Shown: piece after piece, positions 45,152-54,813 of the stretch | How positions within the stretch are numbered: the first letter of the stretch is position 1 | How the letters are laid out: each line of letters opens with the position of its first letter | NCBI RefSeq assembly: GCF_018861735.1 | Contig: NZ_JAHLEB010000007.1 | Location: 1 to 64,000, forward strand | Length of the DNA stretch: 64,000 nucleotides | From: Clostridium lacusfryxellense | GTDB lineage: Bacteria > Bacillota > Clostridia > Clostridiales > Clostridiaceae | Reading direction: 5' to 3' | Notes under the pieces: model-generated | The model's database searches: none | What the model saw: only the letters and a program-made list of their open reading frames with translations | Told to the model about the DNA's origin: nothing | Position numbers and translations under genes: made by a program

Positions 45152-46861
45152 ATGGAAAATACAAGAGAACAATTAAGAATAGTTGCAGTAGGACACGTAG
45201 ATCACGGTAAATCTACAGTAATTGGAAGATTATTGTATGATACAAAATCACTACCAGAAGGCGCAATTGAAAAAGTTAAAAAAATTGCTAAAGAAACTGG
45301 TAAACCTTTTGAATATGCATATTTATTAGATGCTTTTGAAGAAGAACAAAAACAAGGAATTACAATAGATACAACATCTCTTCAATTTCACACTGACAAA
45401 AGAGATTATGTAATTATAGATGCACCAGGACATATAGAATTTCTTAAAAACATGATAACAGGTGCAGCTAGTGCTGAAGCAGCATTGCTTATAATTGATG
45501 CTAAAGAAGGAATTCAAGAACAATCTAAAAGACATGGTTATATATTATCGCTCCTTGGAATTAAACAGGTTTGTGTTGTAGTTAATAAAATGGATCTTAT
45601 AAACTATAGTCAAGAAAAGTTTAATATTATAAAAAAACAAATGGACGATTTTTTAAAGAATTTAAATGTACACCCTATGAGTTATATTCCTATTTCAGCA
45701 TTTTATGGTGAGAACTTGACTTCAAAATCTGAAAAATTATCATGGTATACGGGACCAACAGTGCTTGAAGCATTAGATTTATTCTCTCAAGAAGAGGGAC
45801 TTGAAGCAAAACCTTTAAGATTCCCTATTCAAGACGTATATAAGTTTGATGATAGGAGAATAATTGCAGGAAGAATAGAAGCAGGTAGCCTTAAGATTGG
45901 AGATGAAATTCTTATTTCACCATCAAACAGAACTACAAAAGTTAAGAGTATAGAAGCTTTTGTAGAAAAAGACAGGGTTGATATATTATCTGCAGGAATG
46001 TCAGTCGGAATTACTTTTGAAGATGAGTTTTTTAATAAACGAGGAGAGATAATTTCCCACAAATCAAATGCTCCTATTACTTCTGACCTCTTTAAAACGA
46101 ACATATTTTGGATGGGAAAAAATAATTTTGTAAAAGGTAAAAAATATAAGATTAAGCTTGTAACCCAAGAAGTGGAATGCGAAATTATATCATTTGATAA
46201 GGTTATAGATGCGAGTACTTTAGCAACTTATGAAAATGCGCTTGAAGCAAAAACTAATGACGTTGCAGAAGTTACTATAAAGACAAAGGAAAAGATATGT
46301 TTTGATAAATTTTCCGATAACCAAAACACTGGTAGATTTGTAATAGTAGATGGTTATGATGTAAGTGGTGGTGGAATTATTTCAGGCGTTGTAGAGGCGG
46401 ATGAAGTGGTTGCAACTAGCTTTAACAAAGATGGAATTAATCTCCCAATAAATTGTTTTGACGAATATTATTTTGATATTAAAGCGTTAGACATTAAGAA
46501 AAAAATATTAAAGTCGACTCAATATAAAGTTGGAGAGATCATACCTTTCCTTGGACAAAGTTATGACTTTACAGAAAACTTTGATGTAATAGCCTTAAAT
46601 GCAAGACTTGTTGCTAAAATAAGAGCGGGCAAGTTAATTGATGTTATATCAGTTAAAGACTATTCTTATGATTCTATAGCCTTAATTAATGAAAAAGGGT
46701 TTGGTATCAACTTAACCTCAGAAAAAGATTTATTAGACTACAAGAATGATTATAAAGATGGAGTTAATGAAACTTTTGCAGATAAATGGCTTAATTTTAC
46801 AAAGTATAGAACTATAAAGTTTAGTGATATTATAGAAGAAATACTAGAATATGAAATCTAA
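45152..46861 (+). CDS. cysN: Sulfate adenylyltransferase GTPase subunit with extra C-terminal domain
   Basis: 569 residues. An EF-Tu-like GTPase: [21 protein letters not shown]; then beta-barrel domains 2 and 3 to about residue 430. Ordinary CysN is about 470 residues or carries a C-terminal CysC kinase. Here a different 139-residue region (from [15 protein letters not shown]) follows, with no P-loop or other motif I can place, while cysC is a separate gene in the operon. The added part is therefore an unidentified domain. Last gene of the operon, before a strong terminator. Confidence 0.93.
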   Translation: MENTREQLRIVAVGHVDHGKSTVIGRLLYDTKSLPEGAIEKVKKIAKETGKPFEYAYLLDAFEEEQKQGITIDTTSLQFHTDKRDYVIIDAPGHIEFLKNMITGAASAEAALLIIDAKEGIQEQSKRHGYILSLLGIKQVCVVVNKMDLINYSQEKFNIIKKQMDDFLKNLNVHPMSYIPISAFYGENLTSKSEKLSWYTGPTVLEALDLFSQEEGLEAKPLRFPIQDVYKFDDRRIIAGRIEAGSLKIGDEILISPSNRTTKVKSIEAFVEKDRVDILSAGMSVGITFEDEFFNKRGEIISHKSNAPITSDLFKTNIFWMGKNNFVKGKKYKIKLVTQEVECEIISFDKVIDASTLATYENALEAKTNDVAEVTIKTKEKICFDKFSDNQNTGRFVIVDGYDVSGGGIISGVVEADEVVATSFNKDGINLPINCFDEYYFDIKALDIKKKILKSTQYKVGEIIPFLGQSYDFTENFDVIALNARLVAKIRAGKLIDVISVKDYSYDSIALINEKGFGINLTSEKDLLDYKNDYKDGVNETFADKWLNFTKYRTIKFSDIIEEILEYEI

Positions 46862-46869
46862 ATCATAAT

Positions 46870-46917
46870 AAATGCCGGCTAATATGAATATTAATCATCT
46901 TAGCCGGCATTTTTATA
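46870..46917. terminator. terminator of the sulfate assimilation operon
   Basis: Perfect 13-bp stem, arms 46870-46882 and 46900-46912 (core TGCCGGCTAA), followed by TTATATTT. Confidence 0.88.
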
Positions 46918-47173
46918 TTTCGTTTTCTATTTGTCTAGATACATAACTAGAAGGCAATATCTTACTAGTTTTAATTTTAAAAATGAAATAATAAAATTTA
47001 AATAATATAATTATTATTAATACAATTTTCATAATTATACTGTCCATTAGTATTAGTGGAAAAGCTATCATACTGTCCGCAAATAATAATATTAAAACCT
47101 TTTGCTTTATTGTTAAGGATCTATGTATAATTAGTTTATAATTTGTACTTATTTTGATATAATGTTTATTATA
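46913..47173 (-). pseudogene. truncated DUF454 (YbaN-family) membrane protein remnant
   Basis: On the minus strand 86 codons run open between a TGA (complement of 47174-47176) and a TAA (46913-46915). The translation contains HRSLTIKQKVLILLFADS, a hydrophobic stretch, and FKFYYFIFKIKTSK. This matches my memory of the C-terminal half of DUF454/YbaN inner-membrane proteins (about 120 residues). The N-terminal helices and any start with a ribosome binding site are absent, so it is a truncated relic. The rest of the 375-bp gap holds nothing else I can name. Confidence 0.55.
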
Positions 47174-47236
47174 TCATTAATAAATTGAAATATTTTGTAT
47201 CTTGAAATATTTTATGAAATATAAGAGGAGAGTTAC

Positions 47237-48937
47237 ATGAAGAATTCTGAAACATTAAAAAAAGATCTAGATAGAATTGATGGGAAAAGTTATAGATTAT
47301 ATAAAGAATTAGAAGGTGAATATGATTTCGGTGATTATGTGCTTTGCATAGATCATGTTCAAGGCGACCCTTTTGCAGCTCCGTCTAGAATTAGAATAGT
47401 AGTAAATCAGAATATATCTAAATTCCCAAAGGAAATTTTTGATAATAAAAACAAAAATATAGCAGTAAGCGATTATTTAACAAGAGAATTTTACTTAAAT
47501 ATTAATAAATGCTCACAAAAAGTTTTTGGATCTGGAAAAAGTGGTCTTATAGCGATAAGTAAATGCCCACAAGAGATATTAGAGAGGACTTCAATAATAA
47601 TAGATGAGAATAAAATAGAAGCTAGATTTTATGTTGGGTTCCCAGCAAGAGGAAGAAGTGTTTTATCAAAAGAGCTTGAGAAAATTTTATATAATGTTAT
47701 ACCCAGTATAATAGAGAAAACTTTATTATATAAAAACATTAATAGTGAAAAATTGATAAGTAGAGTAAGACTTGTTGAAGATCAAGAAGCTATAAGAACA
47801 CATCTGGATAGTCGTGGACTAGTTGCATTTGTAGCTAATGGATCAATGTTGCCTCGCGAGAGTGGCATATCTTCCAAGGCATTGACTCTTGGCAAAGCCT
47901 TTATATCACCTAAAGAATTAGAAGTAGAGTTTAATACAAAAAGCAAAGGAATAATAAGAGGTATGGGTATTAAAAAAGGAATAACTCTTATTGTAGGTGG
48001 AGGATATCACGGTAAATCTACACTACTAAGGGCACTAGAGCTTGGGGTTTATAATCATATTGAAGGTGATGGTAGAGAATTAGTTATAACAGATGGGACA
48101 GCTTTAAAAGTAAGGGCAGAAGATAGTAGAAGTATAACTAAAACGGATATATCCCTATTTATAAGTAACTTACCTAGTGGTCAAGGTACTACTCAGTTTT
48201 CTACTCAAAATGCAAGTGGTAGTACATCACAAGCAGCAAGTATTATAGAAGGTTTAGAAAGCGGAGCAAAGGTTTTATTAATAGATGAGGATACTTCAGC
48301 TACTAATTTCATGATGCGTGATGACTTAATGCAGAGACTAGTATCTAAAGAAAAGGAGCCAATAACGCCATTTATTGAAATTGCGGGACCTTTATATAAG
48401 CAAAAATGTATTTCAACAATTATGGTTGTAGGAAGTTCAGGGGATTTTTTTGATATAGCGGATTGTGTGGTTCAATTGGATAATTATAGGGCAATGGACG
48501 TTACAAAAGAGGCTATAGATTTAAGCCTTGGTCATATTACTAAAAGAGTTTCTGAAAGGGCGTTAACTATAAATATTACATTTAACAGAATAATAAAAGC
48601 AGGAACAATTACTCAAGGGGATAAGGGTATTAAAATAAAAGCAACGTGCCTTAGTACATTAAGTATAAATCGAGAGGATATAGATTTAAGGGCAGTAGAG
48701 CAGATAGTAGATAATGAACAAGTAAATGCAATTGGCTTAATTATGAAATGGGCAGAAGTTAACATTATGAGTAAGGGATTAGGTTTTGATAAAATGGTGG
48801 ATAATATATTTTGTAAGTTGAATAAGGATGGGTTAAAGTCCATAGATAATTTAAAAGGTGGAAGTGGAAACTTAGCTATGCCTAGAAGGCAAGAAATAAT
48901 GGCCACATATAATAGATATAGAAATCTTAAAGTATAA
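47237..48937 (+). CDS. ABC-class ATPase of the COG3044 type (orphan)
   Basis: 566 residues. Walker A is GGGYHGKST (about 254-261), Walker B-like KVLLIDEDTSATNFM, and a Ser/Thr/Gln-rich signature SNLPSGQGTTQFSTQNASGS, features of the predicted ABC-class ATPase family PF09818. The N-terminal ~240 residues are the family-specific domain with GDPFAAPSRIRI. It has no membrane part and no transporter partner. The biological role is unknown; a nucleic-acid or stress function has been suggested for the family only by analogy. Confidence 0.88.
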   Translation: MKNSETLKKDLDRIDGKSYRLYKELEGEYDFGDYVLCIDHVQGDPFAAPSRIRIVVNQNISKFPKEIFDNKNKNIAVSDYLTREFYLNINKCSQKVFGSGKSGLIAISKCPQEILERTSIIIDENKIEARFYVGFPARGRSVLSKELEKILYNVIPSIIEKTLLYKNINSEKLISRVRLVEDQEAIRTHLDSRGLVAFVANGSMLPRESGISSKALTLGKAFISPKELEVEFNTKSKGIIRGMGIKKGITLIVGGGYHGKSTLLRALELGVYNHIEGDGRELVITDGTALKVRAEDSRSITKTDISLFISNLPSGQGTTQFSTQNASGSTSQAASIIEGLESGAKVLLIDEDTSATNFMMRDDLMQRLVSKEKEPITPFIEIAGPLYKQKCISTIMVVGSSGDFFDIADCVVQLDNYRAMDVTKEAIDLSLGHITKRVSERALTINITFNRIIKAGTITQGDKGIKIKATCLSTLSINREDIDLRAVEQIVDNEQVNAIGLIMKWAEVNIMSKGLGFDKMVDNIFCKLNKDGLKSIDNLKGGSGNLAMPRRQEIMATYNRYRNLKV

Positions 48938-49012
48938 AAAATTGATTTTAGCAATTTCAAATATAGCAATTTGAGATAAGAATAACATAAGATATCGAAA
49001 GGGGAATAACAA

Positions 49013-50044
49013 ATGTATAGTTTTAAAAATGATTATAGTGAAGGTGCTCACCCTAGTATTTTAAAAGCATTAATGGAAACAAATATGGAGCAAGAAGATG
49101 GGTATGGAGAAGACAAGTATTGCGAGAAAGCAATCAAACTGTTAAAGGGAAAACTAGAATGTGATGATGTTGATATACATATGTTTTGCGGTGGAACTCA
49201 AACAAATCTTACTTCAATTTCTGCTTTTTTAAGACCACATGAGGCTGTTATTTCAGCAAACACAGGACATGTACTAGTTCATGAAACTGGTGCAATAGAA
49301 GCAACAGGACATAAAGTTATTTCTATGTTAGTTGATGACGGAAAACTTAAACCTAAACACATAAAAATGGCATTAGACGAGCATAATGACGAGCACATGG
49401 TAAAACCTAAAATGGTTTACATATCCAATCCGACAGAAATAGGAACTATATATAAGAAACAAGAATTAAAAGATTTAAGTGATTTCTGCAACAAAAACGA
49501 AATAATTTTATATATGGATGGAGCTAGGCTAGGATCTGCACTGTGTTCAAAAGAAAATGATATAGAAATTTCGGATCTACCAAAACTTACTGACGCTTTC
49601 TACATAGGTGGAACTAAAAATGGTGCACTAATGGGAGAAGCTCTTGTGTTATGTAATGATTCTCTTAAGGAAGATTTTAGGTATCATATAAAGCAAAAGG
49701 GTGGGTTACTTGCAAAGGGTAGGGTAATCGGAATACAATTTTTGGAGTTATTTAAAGATGATATTTACTTTGAATTAGCAAAACATGCCAATGGTATGGC
49801 GGAGATGTTAAAAATAGGGATAACTAACTGTGGGCATAAGTTTTTAATAGATTCATATACAAATCAAATATTTCCAATAATTCCAAACAAAATAATTGAA
49901 AAACTTGAAGAAAAGTATTCATTTATTGTATGGCAAAAAATTGATGAAGGAAATTCTGCTATAAGGCTTGTAACATCATGGGCAACAAGGGATGATATGG
50001 TTAAGGCATTTATTGAGGATTTGGGGTTGTTAGAAAGAATATAA
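49013..50044 (+). CDS. Threonine aldolase / beta-eliminating lyase family protein
   Basis: 343 residues. Fold type I PLP enzyme: FKNDYSEGAHPSIL, HMFCGGTQTNLT, a Lys in YIGGTKNGALMGEA as cofactor anchor, and YMDGARLGSAL for the pyridine ring. It is closest to low-specificity L-threonine aldolases, which split threonine to glycine and acetaldehyde; other beta-eliminations are possible. Ribosome binding site AAAGGGG. It stands apart from the upstream ATPase by 75 bases and may be cotranscribed with it. Confidence 0.85.
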   Translation: MYSFKNDYSEGAHPSILKALMETNMEQEDGYGEDKYCEKAIKLLKGKLECDDVDIHMFCGGTQTNLTSISAFLRPHEAVISANTGHVLVHETGAIEATGHKVISMLVDDGKLKPKHIKMALDEHNDEHMVKPKMVYISNPTEIGTIYKKQELKDLSDFCNKNEIILYMDGARLGSALCSKENDIEISDLPKLTDAFYIGGTKNGALMGEALVLCNDSLKEDFRYHIKQKGGLLAKGRVIGIQFLELFKDDIYFELAKHANGMAEMLKIGITNCGHKFLIDSYTNQIFPIIPNKIIEKLEEKYSFIVWQKIDEGNSAIRLVTSWATRDDMVKAFIEDLGLLERI

Positions 50045-50366
50045 GCGTTTTATGTATAATGAACGTGTTAGCGATGATAGCTAATTACAATTAAATTGAG
50101 ATTTCATAACTGAAAAGATAGTAAAACCTTAAGATAAGGTCTTGCTATCTTTTTTATTTTGATGAATTTACAAGGTATAAATGTATTATGTGCGGAGTTT
50201 GCCGAAAGTTGCGAACGATTTTTAGCAATTGATAAACAATAAATGAAGGAAATTATGGATATTTGTAGAAATATAAATATAATAAATGTAAATATAGTGA
50301 GTAATGTATTGATAAAAATATGATTAAACTCACTATTTAAATAACTAATAAAAGGAGATATGCATT
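50045..50366 (+). other. 322-bp gap with terminator and leader dyad
   Basis: Holds the terminator at 50113-50155 and an inverted repeat ATAGTGAGT (50294-50302) / ACTCACTAT (50338-50346) 20 bases before the kinase start. A short GC-richer patch (50188-50230) has no coding sense that I can find. Confidence 0.5.
50113..50158 (+). terminator. terminator after threonine aldolase-like gene
   Basis: AAAAGATAG (50113-50121) pairs with CTATCTTTT (50145-50153), with an inner ACCTTA/TAAGGT stem, followed by a T-run. Confidence 0.85.
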
Positions 50367-51827
50367 ATGAAAAATATAATGCCAAGTATATATTTAGATT
50401 ATAATAACGAGAATGTTGATGCAAATGAATTTATAGGAAAAGATATTATAGAAAAAGATGATATAGAAAAAAAGTTAAATGAAAAAATATTACAACTTGA
50501 AGAGGAGTTGCAGTATACAAAGGAATGCCTCCAAACATCAAATGAGGAGCAACTTGTTTATAATGAAGAGATTCTAAGCACAAACGAAGAAATTAAATCA
50601 GTAAATAATGAACTTATAAAAATTAACAGCCAGTATCAACAAAAGAATGAAGAATTGGCTGATCTATATAATGACATGAAAAATTACCTTAATAGTACTG
50701 ATATAGGTACAGTTTTTCTTGATGAAAATTTATGCATTAGAAAGTTTACGCCGAGTATTACTAAAGAGATAAACCTTAAGGGAAAGGATATTGGGAGGCC
50801 ACTAAATCATATAGTAAGTAATCTGATTAATGACGATCTAAACATTGGTGCAAGTGAAGTATTAAGCAGTGGCATGATGTATGAGAAAGAAACTCAAAGT
50901 AAAAATGGAAACTGGTATTTGTTGAAATGTGTGCCAGACCGTACAACACAGAATTTAATTAAAGGAGTAGTCTTATCTCTTGTAGATATAACAAATAAGA
51001 AATTATTGAATGAAACAATTTTATCTGAGAATTTAAAAACAGAGTTTTTCACGAACCTTTCTCATGAACTGAAAACACCGTTAAATGTAATTTTATCTGC
51101 ACTTCAACTTTTGGATACATTTACAGGTCGCGAAGATATTAAAGATAAAGAAATAAAAACTAAAAAGTATAATAACATAATGAAACAGAATTGTTATAGA
51201 CAATTAAGACTAGTTAATAATATGATTGATATTACAAAACTTGATGCTGGATTTTATGAATTAAATCTACAAAATTGTAATATAGTAAATATTGTTGAGA
51301 GTGTTGCTTTGTCAGTATCCGAATATATTAAAACTAAATCAATTGAATTGATTTTTGATACTGATATTGAGGAGTGTATAATATCCTGCGATCCAGAAAA
51401 GATTGAAAGAGTAATATTAAATCTACTTTCCAATTCAATAAAGTTTACAAAACCGGGTGGGAGTATGACAGTAAACATGTATGATAAAGGAGAAAATATT
51501 ATAATATCAATAAAAGATACAGGAATAGGTATTCCAAATGATAAGTTAGATATTATTTTTGATAGGTTTAGGCAGGTAGATAGGTCACTAACGCGTAAGC
51601 AAGAGGGCAGTGGTATTGGGCTTTCTATTGTAAAATCATTAGTGGAATTACACGGGGGCCAAATTTCTGTAACTAGTGAATACGGAAAAGGAACAGAGTT
51701 TATAATTATACTTCCAGTGATGACATTGCCAATAGAAAATGATAAATATGGGGTGTTTGAGGTTGAATCACAGGACAGAATTGAGAGAGTTCATATTGAA
51801 TTTTCAGATATCTATTCTTTAAATTAG
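50367..51827 (+). CDS. Soluble sensor histidine kinase with coiled coil and CheBR-type PAS domain
   Basis: 486 residues, no membrane helix. A long coiled coil (about 32-105) has NEE repeats (TSNEEQLVYNEEILSTNEEI). A PAS domain (about 108-212) follows, then a HisKA helix with His233 in SHELKTPLN, and a HATPase_c domain with NLLSNSIKFT, DTGIGIP and GSGIGLSIVKS. The coiled coil and PAS (NSTDIGTVFLDENLCIRKFT, GRPLNHI) are clearly related to those of the CheB-CheR protein encoded next, which carries NSTKIATLF-like and GRPITDI segments. No response regulator is nearby. Likely partner of that protein. Confidence 0.88.
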   Translation: MKNIMPSIYLDYNNENVDANEFIGKDIIEKDDIEKKLNEKILQLEEELQYTKECLQTSNEEQLVYNEEILSTNEEIKSVNNELIKINSQYQQKNEELADLYNDMKNYLNSTDIGTVFLDENLCIRKFTPSITKEINLKGKDIGRPLNHIVSNLINDDLNIGASEVLSSGMMYEKETQSKNGNWYLLKCVPDRTTQNLIKGVVLSLVDITNKKLLNETILSENLKTEFFTNLSHELKTPLNVILSALQLLDTFTGREDIKDKEIKTKKYNNIMKQNCYRQLRLVNNMIDITKLDAGFYELNLQNCNIVNIVESVALSVSEYIKTKSIELIFDTDIEECIISCDPEKIERVILNLLSNSIKFTKPGGSMTVNMYDKGENIIISIKDTGIGIPNDKLDIIFDRFRQVDRSLTRKQEGSGIGLSIVKSLVELHGGQISVTSEYGKGTEFIIILPVMTLPIENDKYGVFEVESQDRIERVHIEFSDIYSLN

Positions 51828-51994
51828 AAACTCAATTATATGAAATAATAAACTATACCCTCTAAAATGCCTTTAAAATGGAATGTTGCTATAAACAACA
51901 TGGGAATTTATAAACTATTATATCCTAGTTACGAATACTTTGTTATAATGGGAAGATAAATGGCGTGTTTTTAATTTGCGAATGGAGGAATATA

Positions 51995-54736
51995 ATGAAA
52001 GAGAATAATAAGATAGATAAAAATAAAAAGAATATAAACTCTGGAGGTAATGCTCTTAAAATAGATACAATAAAATTAGACTTTTCAATAGTTGGAATTG
52101 GAGCCTCTGCAGGAGGACTAGATGCACTGTCTATTTTCCTCGGAAGTGTGCCTAGAGATAGTGGATTGGCCTTCGTTATAGTTCAACACATGGAGAAGAA
52201 TAGTAAGACTATTTTGGTGAATCTACTTCAAAATGCTACAACTATGAAAGTTATACAGGCATATGAGAATGTATCTATTGAGCCAAATGTGGTCTACGTA
52301 ATTCCCCCAGACAAGAACATGTCTATTAAAAATAATCTGATACATATTTCCGACTTTATTGAGCCCCATAATCTGCGTCTGCCAATAGATTTCTTTTTTT
52401 CTTCCCTAGCAAAGGATAAGCAGGAGAGGAGTATTGGAATCATACTTTCAGGAATGGGAAAGGATGGTACAGCTGGACTTAGAGAAATTAAGGAAAATGG
52501 AGGAATCGTTTTTATCCAGGAACCGTCTTCAGCTAAATTTGGGGACATGCCTTCCAGTGCTATAAGGGAAGGTTTAGCAGACATTATATCTACGGTAGAT
52601 ATAATGCCCTCAAAGATTATTTCATACATTGAGGATAAGCCTCAGGTGATTATGGCTGACAAAGAGAGCGCAGTTAAATTCATGAACTACATTGACAAGA
52701 TTATAGTCATGTTACGAACACATACAGGACATGATTTTTCTTCATATAAAAAACACACCATACAACGTAGGATTGAGAGGTGTATGAGTATCCATCAAAT
52801 TGACGATATATCAACATATGTCGATTTTTTGAAAGCTAATCCTCAGGAATTAAATTTATTATTTAAAGAATTTTTAATTGGTGTTACTAATTTCTTTAGA
52901 GAACCCATAGAGTGGGAATTACTAAGGGAGAAAGTTATACCAGCACTCTTAAATAATCGTTCGGCCACTGATACAGTGAGGGTTTGGATATCTGGCTGTT
53001 CCACTGGCGAAGAGGCTTACTCCTTGGCGATAGTCTTCAAAGAGGTAATGGAGCAATTAAAACCTACCCAGAATTTTTCTGTGCAAATTTTTGCTACTGA
53101 TCTGGACAATGAGGCTATTGATAAAGCACGGGAGGGGATTTTCACTGGTAATATCGCAAAAGATATGTCCGCGGAGCGTTTAAACAAATATTTCGCCAAG
53201 GTGGATCGTGGTTATCAGGTTTCTACAGAAATTCGGGACATGATTATTTTCGCTCAGCAAAACATGATCAAGGATCCACCATTTACAAAAGTTGATGTAA
53301 TGATTTGCCGGAACCTTCTTATATACCTAACCCCAGAAATTCAAAAAAAACTTATTCCTCTTTTTCACTACAGTCTTAATAGTGGCGGATTTTTGTTTTT
53401 AGGAAGTGCAGAGTCTGTGGGTAATTTTACTAATCTATTTAAACCACTTGATCTTAAATCGCGAATTTACCAGAGACTTAGACCATTAATTCAGACGGAG
53501 CCTATAGAATTTCCAAACTCCTTTGCTCCGTATCAACCAGAAGTGAACCATCCGTCGGATGATGTTCAAAATATGCAGTCACTTGCGGATAAACTGATTT
53601 TGCAATGTTATTCACCGGCCACAGTACTAGTCAACGGTAAAGGCGATATCCTATACATTACTGGTAGGACAGGTAAATACCTAGAACCAGCTGCAGGTAA
53701 GGTTAATTGGAATATTTTTGCCATGGCCCGTGAAGGGATAAACTATAAACTGAATGACGCCTTCTACAAGGCTGTTAGGCAGGGAGAGACGGTTACTTCC
53801 AAGAATATTGTTGTGCTAAACGAAGGTGGAACGCTGGTGGTTGATATTTCTGTCAATCCTCTCAAAGATCCAGAGGCATTGCGTGGAATGGTAATGATCA
53901 TCTTTACCGATGTTACCAGCACTAATGCAACAGGATTAGTAAACACAGCTGGACCAATAAGCACAATTGGAATGATTTCGGAAGGTAACACGCGTGAGGA
54001 GGAACTTGAGAGGGAACTACTCCAAACTCGCCAAATGTGGCAAGTTGCTGGTGCAGAAATGCAGATATCACAAGAGAAATTCAAATCCAGCAATGAGGAA
54101 TTACAGTCATGCAATGAAGAGCTGCAGTCGACAAATGAGGAACTTACCACAACTAAGGAAGAAGTACAGTCATCAAATGAAGAGCTGAAGACTATAAATT
54201 TCGAACTGCAAACCAAGTTAGATGATCTGTCACTTGTCACCAGCGATATGATGAATTTAATGGACAGCACTAAAATTGCTACATTGTTTTTAGATAACAC
54301 ATTGCTAGTTAAGCACTTTACAAGCCAGATGACTGTAGTATCTAGACTTATTCTAAGTGACGTAGGGAGGCCAATTACTGATATCGCGTCAGACCTTATT
54401 TATCCTGAACTGACAGAGGACGCTCTGGAGGTGCAACGTACGCTGACTACTATTGAAAAACAGATTATGTCTCGTAATGGGAGTTGGTTTAACTCGTGCA
54501 TTATGCCTTACCACACGTTAAATGGTGAGAACGATGGTGTGGTGATCACTTTTGTAAATATCACTAAATCAAAGGAGCTAGAGACGGAGATCAATAAGAC
54601 AAATTTGGATTTGGAAAAGAAGATTGTGGATCAAGAGAGCCAGTTATTATTGGTAAATGATAGGCTAATAGATGAAGTAGCACGAAATCATAATGAAGTT
54701 GCTGCAACAATAGACCAAAAGCATAGTAAGTTGTAA
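51995..54736 (+). CDS. CheB methylesterase-CheR methyltransferase fusion with coiled coil and PAS
   Basis: 913 residues from the ATG at 51995 behind ATGGAGGAATATA. CheB domain (about 30-215): Ser38 in GIGASAGG, His in VQHM, Asp in SGMGKDGTAG. CheR domain (about 225-490): the N-terminal helical part, then the SAM site SGCSTGEEAYSLAI and CRNLLIYL. A linker leads to a coiled coil rich in NEELQS repeats (about 665-745) and a PAS domain. There is no receiver domain, so its control must come from the PAS or the kinase upstream. Such fusions modify receptors or act in non-chemotaxis signalling. Codon use (more CTG, CGT, ACC) differs from its neighbours, hinting at transfer. Confidence 0.92.
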   Translation: MKENNKIDKNKKNINSGGNALKIDTIKLDFSIVGIGASAGGLDALSIFLGSVPRDSGLAFVIVQHMEKNSKTILVNLLQNATTMKVIQAYENVSIEPNVVYVIPPDKNMSIKNNLIHISDFIEPHNLRLPIDFFFSSLAKDKQERSIGIILSGMGKDGTAGLREIKENGGIVFIQEPSSAKFGDMPSSAIREGLADIISTVDIMPSKIISYIEDKPQVIMADKESAVKFMNYIDKIIVMLRTHTGHDFSSYKKHTIQRRIERCMSIHQIDDISTYVDFLKANPQELNLLFKEFLIGVTNFFREPIEWELLREKVIPALLNNRSATDTVRVWISGCSTGEEAYSLAIVFKEVMEQLKPTQNFSVQIFATDLDNEAIDKAREGIFTGNIAKDMSAERLNKYFAKVDRGYQVSTEIRDMIIFAQQNMIKDPPFTKVDVMICRNLLIYLTPEIQKKLIPLFHYSLNSGGFLFLGSAESVGNFTNLFKPLDLKSRIYQRLRPLIQTEPIEFPNSFAPYQPEVNHPSDDVQNMQSLADKLILQCYSPATVLVNGKGDILYITGRTGKYLEPAAGKVNWNIFAMAREGINYKLNDAFYKAVRQGETVTSKNIVVLNEGGTLVVDISVNPLKDPEALRGMVMIIFTDVTSTNATGLVNTAGPISTIGMISEGNTREEELERELLQTRQMWQVAGAEMQISQEKFKSSNEELQSCNEELQSTNEELTTTKEEVQSSNEELKTINFELQTKLDDLSLVTSDMMNLMDSTKIATLFLDNTLLVKHFTSQMTVVSRLILSDVGRPITDIASDLIYPELTEDALEVQRTLTTIEKQIMSRNGSWFNSCIMPYHTLNGENDGVVITFVNITKSKELETEINKTNLDLEKKIVDQESQLLLVNDRLIDEVARNHNEVAATIDQKHSKL

Positions 54737-54813
54737 ATATTTCATCCCTCAAAGTATAGTTATAAGTTGTTTTACGCATACTAATAACAATATACAATTG
54801 AGGGGTGAAGGTA

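Noticed and set aside
53764-54300. 178-codon minus-strand frame opposite the CheB-CheR coiled coil
   Set aside because: Ser/Val repeats are simply the antisense of the NEE-rich coiled coil.
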